DNA of 64,000 bases from Jacaranda mimosifolia (Eukaryota; Streptophyta; Magnoliopsida; Lamiales; Bignoniaceae). The stretch's first letter is position 1, and each line of letters begins with the position of its first letter. The DNA lies in contig CM032129.1 in assembly GCA_018894105.1 (NCBI GenBank), forward strand, positions 33,187,468 to 33,251,467. The letters run 5' to 3'. This document shows, piece after piece, positions 48,645-62,684 of the stretch. A program made the translations under genes and the position numbers. The notes beneath the pieces are model-generated. The model made no database searches and had not been told where the DNA came from. It was given only the letters and a program-made list of their open reading frames with translations.

Positions 48645-49269
48645 AGTTATTACTCAGAATTTCTGTTGTGAAACTTCGGATAATACCATAAGTATTATTT
48701 ATCAGCTCCTCTCTGCTGGAGATTGCCGTGTTAATTAACATACACGTGGCGAATGCGGGTCAGTCTGCTGACAAGTCCTGCTTTGGTGTCTTCAGCCGCC
48801 CACCGGCTTTATCCGTCGCCCTTTTCTCCATTTTACAGCTTAGGAAAAACCGCATTTATTCAAGGATTTTTCCTTGATTACCGTTAAAGAATTGCATCAG
48901 CAGTATTTCTGATGTTTAGATCAATTGGACAATGTTGGATTTCATTGTCATTCCACCAGCTGCCTAATATTTCAGATTCTTTTTCATTTTTCATTTGTTT
49001 TTTTTTAATTTTTGGAAACTTCAAATCATTGGACATCTGAATCAATTTATTAGTAATCCAACAATGCTCAATTGTTTAGTATTCTACTATTGGTCGGAAA
49101 GAAAGGCAGTAAAGCACAGGAAACCTGTGTAAAATAATAGTAATAACGCCCCAACATAACCCCAAGTACTCAACCTTTATTTTTTATTAAACAATAAGAA
49201 CAACAAAAATTAAATGGAAAAAATAAAAACAATATCGATCCAGGATATCTGAATGCCCGAAAATGGAGT
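48645..49269. other. Spacer between PP2C promoter and GLP1
   Basis: Promoter side of the PP2C gene and 3' side of GLP1. An ACACGTGGC motif (48743-48751; ABRE/G-box type) lies about 100 bases upstream of the PP2C ATG, which would fit abscisic-acid control, but single motifs are weak evidence. No gene. Confidence 0.5.
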
Positions 49270-50066
49270 CTAAACTTTAGACTTTATCGTGTTAACTGTG
49301 TTATTATCAACTTGGAATGCTTTGGCAAGAAGATCATTAGCGATTGCCGGGTTTGATCCAAAAACTGCATTTGCAATCGTAATAACACCTGGGTTTTGGC
49401 TGCTCAGAGCTGCAATGGCGATAGCATTAACATTTCCAGTGTTCCGCTGGAAATGGACAAGACTCTCAGGAAACACGAAAACGTCACCCTTTTCTAGTAC
49501 TTTTGTAATAAGACTGTTTCCAGGATTGGAAGTGACGAATCCAACTTCGAGGCCACCTTCAAGAACTGTCAAAACCTCAGTTGCCCGAGGGTGAGTGTGG
49601 GGGGGATTCACTCCCCATGGCGCAAAGTCTAAACGAACCATAGAAATTCCAAGAGTGTTGAGCCCTGGAACTTGGGCCACTGTCACTGGAGTAACTTTTG
49701 ACCCGACAGGATTAGAAGTGTTGCCTGGTAAATGAAGACCACTGAAGAAGAAATCATTTGCTTGCACAAGCTTGGGATCCTTGCATATAAAACCATTCAC
49801 CAGAACTGAACCATTCAAAAAGGAAAGTAGAGATGACTCCGGGCCTTTCACTAACACTGCATTTTCCAAAAACATCGTCAATCAAATATTATGCACTCAG
49901 AAAATGTTAGAAAATTACAAAAGGGGTAGCTTAGACTAAGGTAAATTGTAATACCAGGGCCCTTAGGATCAGCAACACATAAATCCTGGAGAGGACTTGG
50001 GTCCGATGCTAAAGCAACTGAACAAGTTGCAACCAACAGTCCTAACAGAAGAAAATGGGATGCCAT
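49270..50066 (-). CDS. Germin-like protein 1 (GLP1)
   Basis: Secreted cupin glycoprotein; germin-like proteins bind Mn in the cell wall, and some act as superoxide dismutases. Exons 50066-49955 and 49805-49270 give 215 residues: signal peptide about 1-20, mature start near [10 protein letters not shown], paired cysteines about 29 and 45, cupin box 1 [10 protein letters not shown] (metal ligands His107, His109, Glu114) and box 2 [14 protein letters not shown] (His155). All four ligands are present. I placed the second exon at 49805 by analogy with the two paralogues; an upstream acceptor at 49856 would add 17 residues in frame. A CTATAAAAGC TATA box lies about 100 bases upstream (50161-50170). 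Sequence resembles GLP subfamily 1. No oxalate-oxidase role can be claimed. Confidence 0.92.
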
Positions 50067-51941
50067 TAATTTTTTCCCTGATAATTGTCTAGGAAAGAGG
50101 AATTACTTGGCAATATATGCTAGATTTTTAAGGTGGAAATAGTGTTGATGATCCAGGGCTGCTTTTATAGAGCTAAAGAATCAAAAAAATAGTTGTGCAT
50201 TGTGCCGTCTTTACAAGATCAAGAAGCAGAAGCTGTCATATTCTTTCATTGTTGACGATGATATATAAGAGTTAATGCTGCACAAAATAATGTAATCGCT
50301 GAGCTTATGTAATAACATTTTCTTTCTTTTTGTTTTATCTTGCAGGACAGGACATAGTATATACGGACGGGTAGATCGATTAAACATAGGCGCGCCTATC
50401 TTTGACTGCAGCAATCTATCAAAGACAATATTTGCAATATTAAGAATATATATTCCAATTTGTCCAATTTTATAGATATATATTTTTTTGATGTCCAAAA
50501 ATTTTATTTCTGCAGTGAGAATTTTTAATCCAGCATTATACCTCTGGTTTTTGAAGGTAAGACCACTGCCATCAATTATAACTATTTTAAGAGCATTAAT
50601 GATGTAAAAATACATGTAGAAGAATGGCAGAACTCTGCCACCCTCTATGCCTTAAAATAGGACATCTAACTCTCATCTAAATTTCATGTCAGATCAAAAG
50701 AACCCTTAATTTTATTTGGAATGGGGAGCGTTCCACATCCCTTAACCAGTATAAGGTGGTTTATATATAATATTAATAATGAAAATATGGATTGAGCTGT
50801 TTGAACCTGGTCAAATACGAGCCATGTCATATATATCTCATGTATCTGGTCTTGAGCCATTTTCATGGTATTGGCATGAACGTGGATTTCTGATTAATGA
50901 ATGGAACACTGTCTCTCATCTTTTCTCGAGAAACAAGTGAGCTATTTCTTTGTCAAATTGTGCTCAATTTCATATGTATTAATTTGGCCAAGATCTTTTG
51001 ATCAGTGGGGGAAGAAACTCTATAGTTACTCGAGAGGTTAATTAGTCTAGTGACATTATTCTCACCCTTATTTATGTAAAGTTCATAATTCAAATATTAA
51101 CAAACTTTTGATGTATGTGCGTGTGAAAATAAAAAATATATAAATATATTAATTATGATTAGAGGTATAACTTAGTGTACATCAAATATTGATGAACCAA
51201 AATTTTAAGTTTTACCTTGATGACACTCTATATGGATTTATTACTAAATGAAAGAAATTGAATTTTCATTTTTCTTTGAAAACCCTTATTGTTGTTTGTC
51301 ATTATGGGTTTGATTACTTTCATATGATCTTTTATATCTTTTGTATCAATGCAATTTCACAATTTTTTAGCATATCATTACTGAAATCTCGTCACCATAT
51401 GGTAATATGGCATGCATCATTTCTTTTTATACTATTTTGGAGACCATGAAATTTACTTGATTGAACTCGAGTTTCTTGATTAATCTAGTTTTGATTAATA
51501 AAGCATATTATTTTTTTCCCTGTTATAACAATTCAGGAAAAACTAAAAGCACATCCTCATCTTATAATCTCTCTCTCATTCTATAGAGTTCTTTTTATCA
51601 GCAGTGAAAATGTTTGACATTAATTTCTATTTAAAAGGAAAAAAGAAGAATCCATCCGTCAATGAAATCATATTTAAAATATTGTTTTTAAAATGTATCA
51701 CTATTGTCATACAAAGGTGTAATGCCAAGGGAGTACATAATTAGCAAATCAAAAAATTACAATCAATTAATCAATTTCAAATTGAGTACTCAAGCGAAGG
51801 GTGTTTAACATTCATTATCCTTTGATATTAAAAAACAGAAACAACAAACATTCCATGGGATTGAACTAAATGAACTGCTAAACAAAGAAATCAAGATCAT
51901 TATTTGTGACAAATTAAAGAACATAATATGAGGGTAAGAGT
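50067..51941. other. Intergenic between GLP1 and GLP2
   Basis: GLP1 promoter, then about 1.7 kb of AT-rich DNA. Frames at 50211-50615 and elsewhere carry no motif. GGCGCGCC (50390-50397) is an isolated palindrome. I see no gene or clear transposon. Confidence 0.5.
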
Positions 51942-52672
51942 CTAGAACTTGGACTGTATCCAATCAATGGTCTTAGTATCTATCTGGAATGACTTTGCAA
52001 GAAGATCATCGGCAATAGCCGGATTGGACCCGAAAACTGCATTAGCTATGGTGATAACGCCAGGGTTTTGGCTGCTGAGAGCTGCAATGGCAACAGCATT
52101 ACCATATCCAGTATTCCTTTGGAAATGGATAAGATTCACAGGGAAAACAAAAACATCGCCCTTCTGGAGTACTTTTGTAATGAGACGGTTGTCAGGGTTT
52201 GAAGTGACGAAGCCCACTTCCAGGCTGCCTTCAATTACTGTCAGGATTTCAGTTGCTCGAGGGTGAGTGTGAGGAGGGTTAATTCCCCATGGAGCAAAAT
52301 CTATTCTTGCCAGGGAGATTCCCAGAGTGTTGAGCCCTGGAATTTGGGCCACATTTACTGGAGTCACCTTTGATCCAACAGGATTGGATGTGTTGCCAGG
52401 CATGTGAAGCCCACTGAAGAAGAAATCGCTTGCCTGTGCCGTCTTGGGATCTTTGCATGCAAAGCCATTAACTAGCACTGGAAAAACACGAAATTTAGCC
52501 CAGTTAGACAAGGAATAAATATATTACACATGAAGTGACAAGATATTCATGTAAACTTACCAGGGCCATTGGGATCAGCAACGCAGAAATCTTGAAGAGG
52601 ACTTGGATCAGATGCTAAAGCAATTGAACAGATGGCAATCAAAACCCCCAAGAAAAGTAAATGGGATGCCAT
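51942..52672 (-). CDS. Germin-like protein 2 (GLP2)
   Basis: Same architecture as GLP1: exons 52672-52561 (112 bp) and 52477-51942 (536 bp), 215 residues, signal peptide [30 protein letters not shown] and a second box with NLIHFQRN. All four metal ligands present. Exon lengths are identical in all three GLP genes of this window. The mature protein is nearly identical to GLP3 (about three differences in exon 2), while GLP1 is more distant. A TATA box (CTATAAAT on the minus strand) lies near 52790-52797. A CTTT microsatellite (52680-52708) sits in the 5' leader. Confidence 0.93.
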
Positions 52673-53615
52673 TTTTTCCTTCCTTCTTTCTTTCTTTCTT
52701 TCTTTCTTTGTGTAGTGGCTAAAATGAATGTTTACTTGTGAGTAGAAGTTTCTGATCCAGGTGGGAAATAATCTCACCTCAAAGCTGGATTTATAGAGCT
52801 AGCTGATGAGATAATTCCTGATTTTTGCCGTCCCTGCACTGAATAAGATAACGAGTGTGGTCTTCCTTCTTGACAATCAAGCGTGTGGAAAAGGTAATGA
52901 GGGCCTTGCCTTTCATATTTGTTATCGACCCCTAATAAACTAATCTGTTTTCTTGTTCAAGCATATAATTAGAGAAGAACTCGTCCAAACGAATCTTTGA
53001 TGGAGGCATGTACTATATATCCAATACATGGTTTCTCTTCTTCAAATGAGCAATCGAAATTTTAGTCCAATATTAATTTATATCAGCCTAAAAGAATTAG
53101 TATTTAAAGGATAGGATATTTTTGAAAATAAAATTTCATGTTGAAGCATATAAAATGAAGAGTTATAAATTTGTAATTGAATGAGTAAAAGTTATATATC
53201 CCTCGCCGTGCTTGGAAGTTTTTAGTTGCAATATTGACAAGAGAAACCATTCTAATTATGCTATGATTGAATAGGCAGCCGACCTTCAATGAAAGGTAAG
53301 TCTATGAAACCTGGCAAAGCTATACTATAATCGGCAGCAAAGAGACAACTGAAAGTTCAATGACGAGAATGCAGCAGATATATACATGAATATACACTAC
53401 TTAAGTTCTTTGACCCCGTCAATGGGGTTTTATTGTAAACAATGCATCATTAAAATATTTCATTCTAAATTCTAGTGCTGATAGGACGGCATTGTCTTAA
53501 GAAGACTGCAACTATAAAGCCCTCAATCCATACTCTTCTTTCCCAACTCAAAACGTAGGTACTGGTTAATTAATCGGAACCATTGCTAGCGTTGATTGCT
53601 TTAGAAAGAAAGCAA
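52673..53615. promoter_or_regulatory. Shared promoter region of the divergent GLP2/GLP3 pair
   Basis: About 940 bases between the two start codons. TATA boxes sit at both sides: near 52790-52797 (minus) and ACTATAAAGC at 53511-53520 (plus). The two sides are not mirror images, so the inverted duplication that made the pair covers mainly the genes, not the promoters. That allows different expression of almost identical proteins. Confidence 0.55.
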
Positions 53616-54360
53616 ATGGCCTCCGGTTTTATTGTGCTAGGATTCCTCATTGCAACCTGTTCAGTTGCTTTGGCATCTGATCCCAGCCCACTTCAAGATT
53701 TCTGTGTTGCTGATCCCAGTGGCCCTGGTATATATGACTACTACAATTATAATCAGTTCCAATTTTTATGTTCAAGTTACTTTATGTGCAATTTCTTATG
53801 ATCTAATGTGGATTTTTCTTCCAGTTCTTGTGAATGGCTTTGCATGCAAGGATCCCAAGATGGCACAGGCAAGTGATTTCTTCTTCAGTGGGCTTCACTT
53901 GCTGGGCAACACTTCAAATCCTGTTGGATCAAAAGTGACTCCTGTAAATGTGGCCCAAATTCCAGGGCTCAACACCCTTGGAATCTCCCTGGCAAGAATA
54001 GATTTTGCTCCATGGGGAATTAACCCTCCTCACACTCACCCTCGAGCAACTGAAATCCTGACAGTAATTGAAGGCAGCCTGGAAGTCGGATTCGTCACTT
54101 CAAACCCTGACAACCGTCTCATTACAAAAGTACTCCAGAAGGGCGATGTTTTTGTTTTCCCAGTCAATCTTATCCATTTCCAAAGGAATACTGGATATGG
54201 TAATGCTGTTGCCATTGCAGCTCTCAGCAGCCAAAACCCTGGCGTTATCACCATTGCTAATGCAGTTTTCGGGTCCAATCCGGCTATTGCCGATGATCTT
54301 CTTGCAAAGTCATTCCAGATAGATACTAAGACCATTGATTGGATACAGTCCAAATTTTAG
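53616..54360 (+). CDS. Germin-like protein 3 (GLP3)
   Basis: Exons 53616-53727 (112 bp) and 53825-54360 (536 bp), 215 residues. Signal peptide [20 protein letters not shown], cysteines at about 29 and 45, metal box [10 protein letters not shown] and second box NLIHFQRN. Exon 2 is almost the same as in GLP2 on the other strand; differences near its start include Met for Thr and Leu for Pro ([10 protein letters not shown]). The signal peptide exon is more diverged than exon 2. Transcription is divergent from GLP2. Confidence 0.94.
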
Positions 54361-56717
54361 ATAGCCTGCCTGATAAACAACTCAACTTTTCTTGAAGAAT
54401 AACATGCTGTGGATTCCGTTTTCATTGCATGTTAAGATTTTAATTTCTAGTTTCTTTTGGTTTGTCATTTTGTTTTTTAATGTTGAATTGAATAATTGAT
54501 ATCTTGTTGGTTTATTCAGAAAATTATTAATAATCAAACTTGTCATATTTCGAATTTAAGGTGGAAATGTCATTACATAATTTTGATAAGTACACAGATT
54601 GGACTTTAATTTGATGAATACATTTTTATTCACTGAATGCATAACAAACATTAATTTTTGAACTTAATTCATAACTAATTAAATATTCAATACTCATTTG
54701 ATCCAAAAGATAATAGAAGAAAGGAACAGGTTGAACTCTTCACTTTTAATTTTATTTAATTAATATGAATATTTCATATCTCTTTCTAATTATTAATCAT
54801 TGGGAGGCTTTTAACTATGATATCATTTCTTCAAACTTATAATTTTACTCTGCAAATTAGATTTTGATATTAGATAGATTTCTTTTAGAGGATGCCTTAA
54901 AATACGGTTTTAGTTTCTTAAAATAATGATACTTTATAGGACTTATCATTTAATTAACTTAAATTATTTGTGAGTATATCTTTTAAAGAAATTATTCTTT
55001 TTATTAATATTTCATTATTAAGTTGATAAATGTGAGGATTATTTCATTATTGAATTCATTACCATATGTTATATATTATTTAAAACATAAAATATTTCAA
55101 TATTATTTAAAAAATTTGAAAATTTCACAATTTCGGTATGCTCTTAATAAAAATTAAAAAACTTTTTTAATTTTTTATGAAAAGTCTAAAAAAATTACGT
55201 ATAAAGTTGAATTTTGCTCCAAATATTCAAATATAAAAAATTTCATTTGGAATTCCTATCAATATTTGGTCTATTAAACAATACCAACTACTATTTATTT
55301 TTAGTTGTCGTGAATTTATTATGTAACTATGTGTCATGTGGCCTTAACTCCTTCCATGACCTAAATCAACCATACCGGAGGTTTGTGTGTCAAGAATTAA
55401 AGCGTAGGAAGTGGTTAGAAGAATTAATTAGGAAAAGTTGGACTCAAATAAAAGCTTCAAGACTATTCTTTGAAAAGAGAAACTTTTCACTTAAACTAAC
55501 TTTTTAAATTTGTCAGTGATCCTTCGCATGTATTTATGCTTTTCATCTCTTCAAATGAATGGTGGATAATAAAAGAACATCCAACTTCCTAAAAGCTTCC
55601 CATGCACCTACACTATATTAATTCAGAATTTTCTAAACCATCTAAAATTGTTTGGAATACTAAAAGAACATCGAACATTGTTGTCTGCTGAGATATCCTA
55701 AAACCTTAATAAAATTTTGTAGAGATTTCTAAATTATTGCCCAAAATTGAGAGAGATACCTCTCTTTAAATCTTTAAACTAAGGGGAAAAAAATGAATCT
55801 AAATAAAAACAATATTGGGGCATAAATTTGCATGCCAATACTAAGGTAATGTTTGGATATAAATTGTATATTTTGGATTGTATATTTTGGGAGTGGGGTT
55901 AGAGAATGTTATGTATGTTTGTTTATATTTTGAAAATAGTTAGAAAATTATTTTGGAACGTTTTGGTATGTTTTGGGATGGGACAATTTTTACTGTAGCC
56001 ATTAAATCCATGATGATTGGATATGGTTTTTAAGATGAAAATAAAATTGAATAATATTTTTTATTATAAAAATAATAATAATAAAATATATTATGTATAC
56101 ATGATGATTGGATATGGTTTTTAATTATAAAAAAAATAATAATAAAATATTATGATATGTATGTATATAAAATTTTGATAATAAGATAATTGATTTAAAG
56201 GGGTATTTTGGGAATTAGTGATTATTGTTTTAGAAAAAAGGTAACCCATTAAAGTCCCGAAGCCATTGTGTGGATAAGCAATGGTACAGTTATCTTGCTG
56301 ATAGAAAGCATGCAGAAACTGACGCTGCGTGACCCGACCAATTTTATGGGTGGATAAAATTGCGAGCAGAAAGCAACCTCCAGAATGTGATAATAGTCTA
56401 GAATTTAGACCATCAGAAGAATGGAATTGCACTGGTTCGCTTATATCACAATGAACATTAAAAAATAAGAAAAGAGGCACACAATATCCAAGACTAATAT
56501 CTACTTAGCACAAACATTCATGATTCACTCAGAATGAAAAAACTATATTGATACAGCCCATTACAAGGTACAAACACAAAAACCCACAAATCATAACATA
56601 CATAACAACTACACCAATCTAGCCTATCTCCCAATTTCAATAAACAGCAATCACCCACTAAAAATTTAGAAGACCATAATAAGATTTGGACAAATATTCA
56701 TGGAGACTCAGGACATC
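54361..56717. other. AT-rich intergenic stretch between GLP3 and beta-tubulin
   Basis: About 2.3 kb without a supportable gene. The part near 55850-56160 carries TAATGTTTGGAT, followed by repeats of GATGATTGGATATGGTTTT (56010 and 56102), suggesting a decayed MITE, but I could not match two ends. The final 300 bases are the presumed tubulin 3' UTR. Confidence 0.5.
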
Positions 56718-58668
<1,951 letters not shown>

Positions 58669-59410
58669 TTTTCCTAGCTTGGCTTTCGGGTTCCTTGCTT
58701 CTCTTCGTGGGAGATGGATAGAGTGACTGTGTCTGAGAGCGGCGGGGAAATGGAGTTCAACAGATCTTTCTTGGGATTGTTGTTTCTGTAACTATGTTTG
58801 TCTTTGTTTTTTTTTTTTTTTTCTTTCTCCTCAGGGATAGTTTGGGGAGTGGACGAGAGGAAATCAAGGGGGGACCGGCGGAAAAAGGAGGTCGGGATAT
58901 TCGGGTTTATATATGGAGGGTATGTGTGTGGTTTTTTGAGGCTGGAATTTGCCTGGATTTTCGGAAATGCCATTAGATTTTTCCCATTTTTAATCTCCCT
59001 GCGTGGGGCTACTGCATTTAAGTTATCAGTACATATAAAAACAATTAAATTGAATGGTCAATGACATCCTTCCAACATATCTACAATTTTCCTAAAGTGT
59101 ACGTAGGGCTTATATTATCCTATTGACACTTGTGGACCAAGGACAGCTGTATTATGATTATATTAGGCTTAAAAAAATTTGCTGCCTTCTCATGCTAAGA
59201 GCATTGTGCTGACAATGAGGGTGTTACGTCTTTTGCTTGCGAGCCCGTTGAATGCGATAATTATCTTCGAATCAATTGATTACATTCTAAAATTAAATTA
59301 TAATCAATTTGTTTAAAATAAAATTTTAATAGATTTACATGAGTTTTTTGACCAAAGCATATATACTAGTCACTTTTTCAATATTTAAGCTTATGCACAT
59401 GGATGGAAAT
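58669..59410. other. Tubulin promoter and spacer
   Basis: Holds the tubulin 5' leader and promoter on the minus strand. A T-rich tract (58807-58824) would be A-rich in the transcript leader. No other gene; the open frames here are complements of leader sequence. Confidence 0.5.
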
Positions 59411-60010
59411 TGTGATACCCCATTCCATAGAGACTAAATACTGAAATAGTGAGTAATATATAAATTTTGGTCAAAGAAATAATTGTGCGCATCCATTGGA
59501 TCTCTCTTTTAGGCAAATTCATTATAACATAATTTCAAGATGTGCTCAATGGATTTGGAGACAATTCTCGCATCCAACGGACTCACTAACCCGGGGCATT
59601 ACAAATGGTATCAAAATCTATCACCAGTCCGGATATTGAGAGCAGGTGCTATGCAGGACAAAGTGCTACAAGTGTGGGAAGCACCTTTTGAACATATGAG
59701 ACAAAGTGCTACACATGTGGGAGCCACCTCTAGAATCCCAACATTTAGTGACTAATTTTGGATCTATGTTGTGCCATGACGATGCCGCAATGAGAACATC
59801 ACATTCTAAAGGAGGGTGATTGTGATACCCCATCCCACATATACTAAGTACTGAAAGAGTGGCTAGTATAAAAGCGTTGGTCAAAGAACTTATATAAATT
59901 CATTGGATATATTTTTTAGATAAGTTGATCATAGTCCAATTTCAAGATGCACTGAGTGGGTTTGAAAGCAGTTCTTGCGTTCGATAAGCTCACGGATCCG
60001 ATGCGTGACA
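59411..60010 (+). mobile_element. TRIM, a miniature LTR retrotransposon
   Basis: A 600-bp unit with direct terminal repeats 59411-59603 (193 bp) and 59821-60010 (190 bp). Both start TGTGATACCCCA; the first ends GGGGCATTACA and the second GCGTGACA. Right after the first repeat comes TGGTATCA (59606-59613), a primer site for initiator tRNA-Met, and before the second a purine tract AAAGGAGGG (59808-59816). The 217-bp interior has no coding capacity. No clear target duplication (GAAAT versus ATATG), so it is old or its flanks have changed. The two LTRs have diverged considerably. Confidence 0.85.
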
Positions 60011-60379
60011 ATATGTCAATCAATAATTTTTATAGAAATAATATTTCATACACTTGACACTTATTTATAAAATAAAATAAGAGATCAAATATGATCTAGA
60101 TTGAGCATATCCATACCTTAGTCACTAGCTAAAATTTTGAAGAATTATGATTTTTGAAAAAACTTGCTTAATTGTTTTTATTTAAAGTTGGCTCGGTAAA
60201 TATCCACATCTTATGTGATGCAAACAATGTATATGATTTACCATCAACTAATATATAATTTAAAAAATATTTTACACTATATTTTATTCGCGGTGTAAAT
60301 GAAAAATAAAACAGCTAGCAATCCTAAGAAGATCAACAGTCACCATTTATTTCCCAACTTCATGTATTTCTATCAGTTC
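60011..60379. other. AT-rich spacer
   Basis: No gene or repeat structure recognised between the TRIM and the germin-like pseudogene. Confidence 0.5.
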
Positions 60380-60605
60380 TGGTTAATGATAGGGTTCTCG
60401 CGGCTTATCTATGATCGACTCATCAACCTGGAAGGCCTTAGTCAAAACGTCATCCTTTATCGGCGGATTCAAGATGAAAACAGCGTTGGCAATGGCGATG
60501 ACACTCGGATTCTGGCTGCTCAAAATGGCGATAGTAACAAGAATTAATCTTGAAGAGGACTAGGTTCATGACAAGGGCAAGAGTAATCCAAGTCCCAAGA
60601 TATTA
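60380..60605 (-). pseudogene. Germin-like pseudogene
   Basis: On the minus strand, an end-of-exon-1 trace (EPSPLQD, compare [10 protein letters not shown]) runs directly into the C-terminal part of a GLP: LSSQNPSVIAIANAVF, then VLTKAFQVDESIID, before a stop near 60380. The intron, the cysteine pair and both metal-binding boxes are absent. The deletion removed about two thirds of the gene, leaving no cupin function. It lies about 6 kb from GLP3, which supports a former longer GLP array. Confidence 0.88.
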
Positions 60606-62684
60606 CTACAAGACTTAGGGTAATTAGCACTAAATTGTCATTCTGATTGATTGTTAATAATGTTCCCAAAAAAAGAATGATGCAAAACTGGAAATGAAGA
60701 GGTATTTCCCTTGGACTTGTTTGCTTCATTGAATAAAGTTTGATAGATCCATTTTCAAGCTTTATCTCTTGTTTGCATCACATTTTGATGGCCATGATAC
60801 CTTTGCGGCCCGATATAATATCATGGGCTAGGCTTGTCTATGGATCAAGCCATCGTGGCCTGATTCAGTTTCTATCCTTTCAAATTTGATCTGATAAAAA
60901 ATGAAAATGACATTCTTATCCTTATAAAAATCTTATCATCAACACCTTCTATCAAATTTTGAAAATTTACCTTTTTAGAAGTTAGGATATTTTGGATATT
61001 ACAAAATGTGATCACATTGAGCAATCTTGCCAACTAAACATTAGATATTATTAAGCATGAGATATCACTATTTTCTAAAATCCAAACAAATAATAGATTA
61101 CATAATTTTGGATACCATTTCTAGCTTATATATCACTTATATATTAATCTCTCCTAATCCTACATACCCAAGTAAACAAGCCCCTTTTGTATAGACTTAA
61201 GATGTGATGTAGTTAGTGGGTTGAAACTTGAAAGCAAGCATCTATATATATTCATTGACAGCTAAGATGTGTGACAAGTACTCTAGAAGACCAAGTCAGC
61301 TGGAGACTGAACAGAAGAAATTAACCCAGCCGTCTGATCCATACCCGGCCGCATATGCTTCAGTAGTCCTGACTCCAGTGTTGTTCTAAATTTTCACAAT
61401 AAGAAATTTGAGGAGAGAAAAAGAAACTATTTAGATATAATAATTATATTTTCAAAACTTTGTCGTTGATTAATATTGTCGGAATCCTTTAATTAATTAA
61501 GGTTTTTGCTACAAGGATGCTGCTATGTTATTTAATATATGTGTATATTAGTTGAATTGCTAGGGTAAGATCGGAAGAAATATTTTTCTGGAGCAAGCTT
61601 TGTTGTAAATGACAACCACCGGCCAAAAATTATATGTTGTAGACCTAGTCTTGCATGGTAGCACATCCGTACAAGGTCCTTGTCCTAACCATTAAAAATA
61701 TAAAAAGAAACACATAAAATTAATAATGTAACCAGTCCAATGTTTACTTTTCAAGACATTTCAATAGATATTTATAAATTTACAAGATCTTATAAAGTAT
61801 TTGATGAAAATTTTTAGAGATATTGGGATACTATAAATTCTTTATAGAATTACTAATTTGTTCTTAAATTTTAACAAAATTTATTAATATTAATTATAAA
61901 ATTGTATACGGATAACATCTTTAATTTAAATATAAATATTTTATTTTATTCAAATATTTCAATCGTACATCTCTCATTTTCTTCAAAATTTTCTTGGATT
62001 ACATATAATATTCCCAACTATAATACAAAATAAAATTAGCATTTAAATTATACCTATTAATGTATTAATTCTTCAATGCTTTTGACATTACAAGACTTTT
62101 AGTAATGTCATAGCATTCATTATGCTGTTTAATATTCTTTAAAAATATTCGCTTTGAACAAATTAAGATATCAGTATTTTCACAAAAATAATTAAATTGG
62201 ACGTTGTAATAGTATAAAATGATTTATTCACAAAATGTATAGCCTTTCGCTACAATCTTCTTTCCATTCTTTTCCTGGACGGGATTCTATTACTAAAAAT
62301 GGTACAGATAACAGACTAAAAATTTGACAGAAAGGAAGAAGCACTGGCCTTTCCCCTTGTTAGGCTGGCCCTGGTTTTCGCCAGTTTGCCCGTTATTTTT
62401 TCACCATTTTTAGCACCGGAGTAGAGGTGACGCAATTTTCATCTCCCAGTCTGTCCTTATAATACCTGCTGCCAATTCATTTCCACTCAAAGAAAAAAGA
62501 GAACACAACAAAAAAAGAGTAGGCCCATCGAAACCATAGTAATTTGAACATTTCTCCAGCTGGCATTGTCCTAAGGTAGATTTCTTTTACAGTTCATTTG
62601 CCCCATTATTTTCTTGATGCATATATACATGACATAATTAATAATCTTGTTTTCTGGACTGATCCTGGATGGATAGGTGCCAAG
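60606..62684. other. Intergenic and leader of the fatty-acid hydroxylase gene
   Basis: Mostly AT-rich DNA without gene content. The segment about 62330-62580 is less AT-rich and contains TTATAATACCTGC (TATA-like, 62458-62470) followed by a purine-rich stretch that is probably the 5' UTR. A leader intron before the ATG is possible. Confidence 0.5.

Noticed and set aside
49289..49594. 101-codon plus-strand frame over GLP1 (and similar ones over GLP2 and GLP3)
   Set aside because: Mirror of conserved germin coding sequence; no independent signal.
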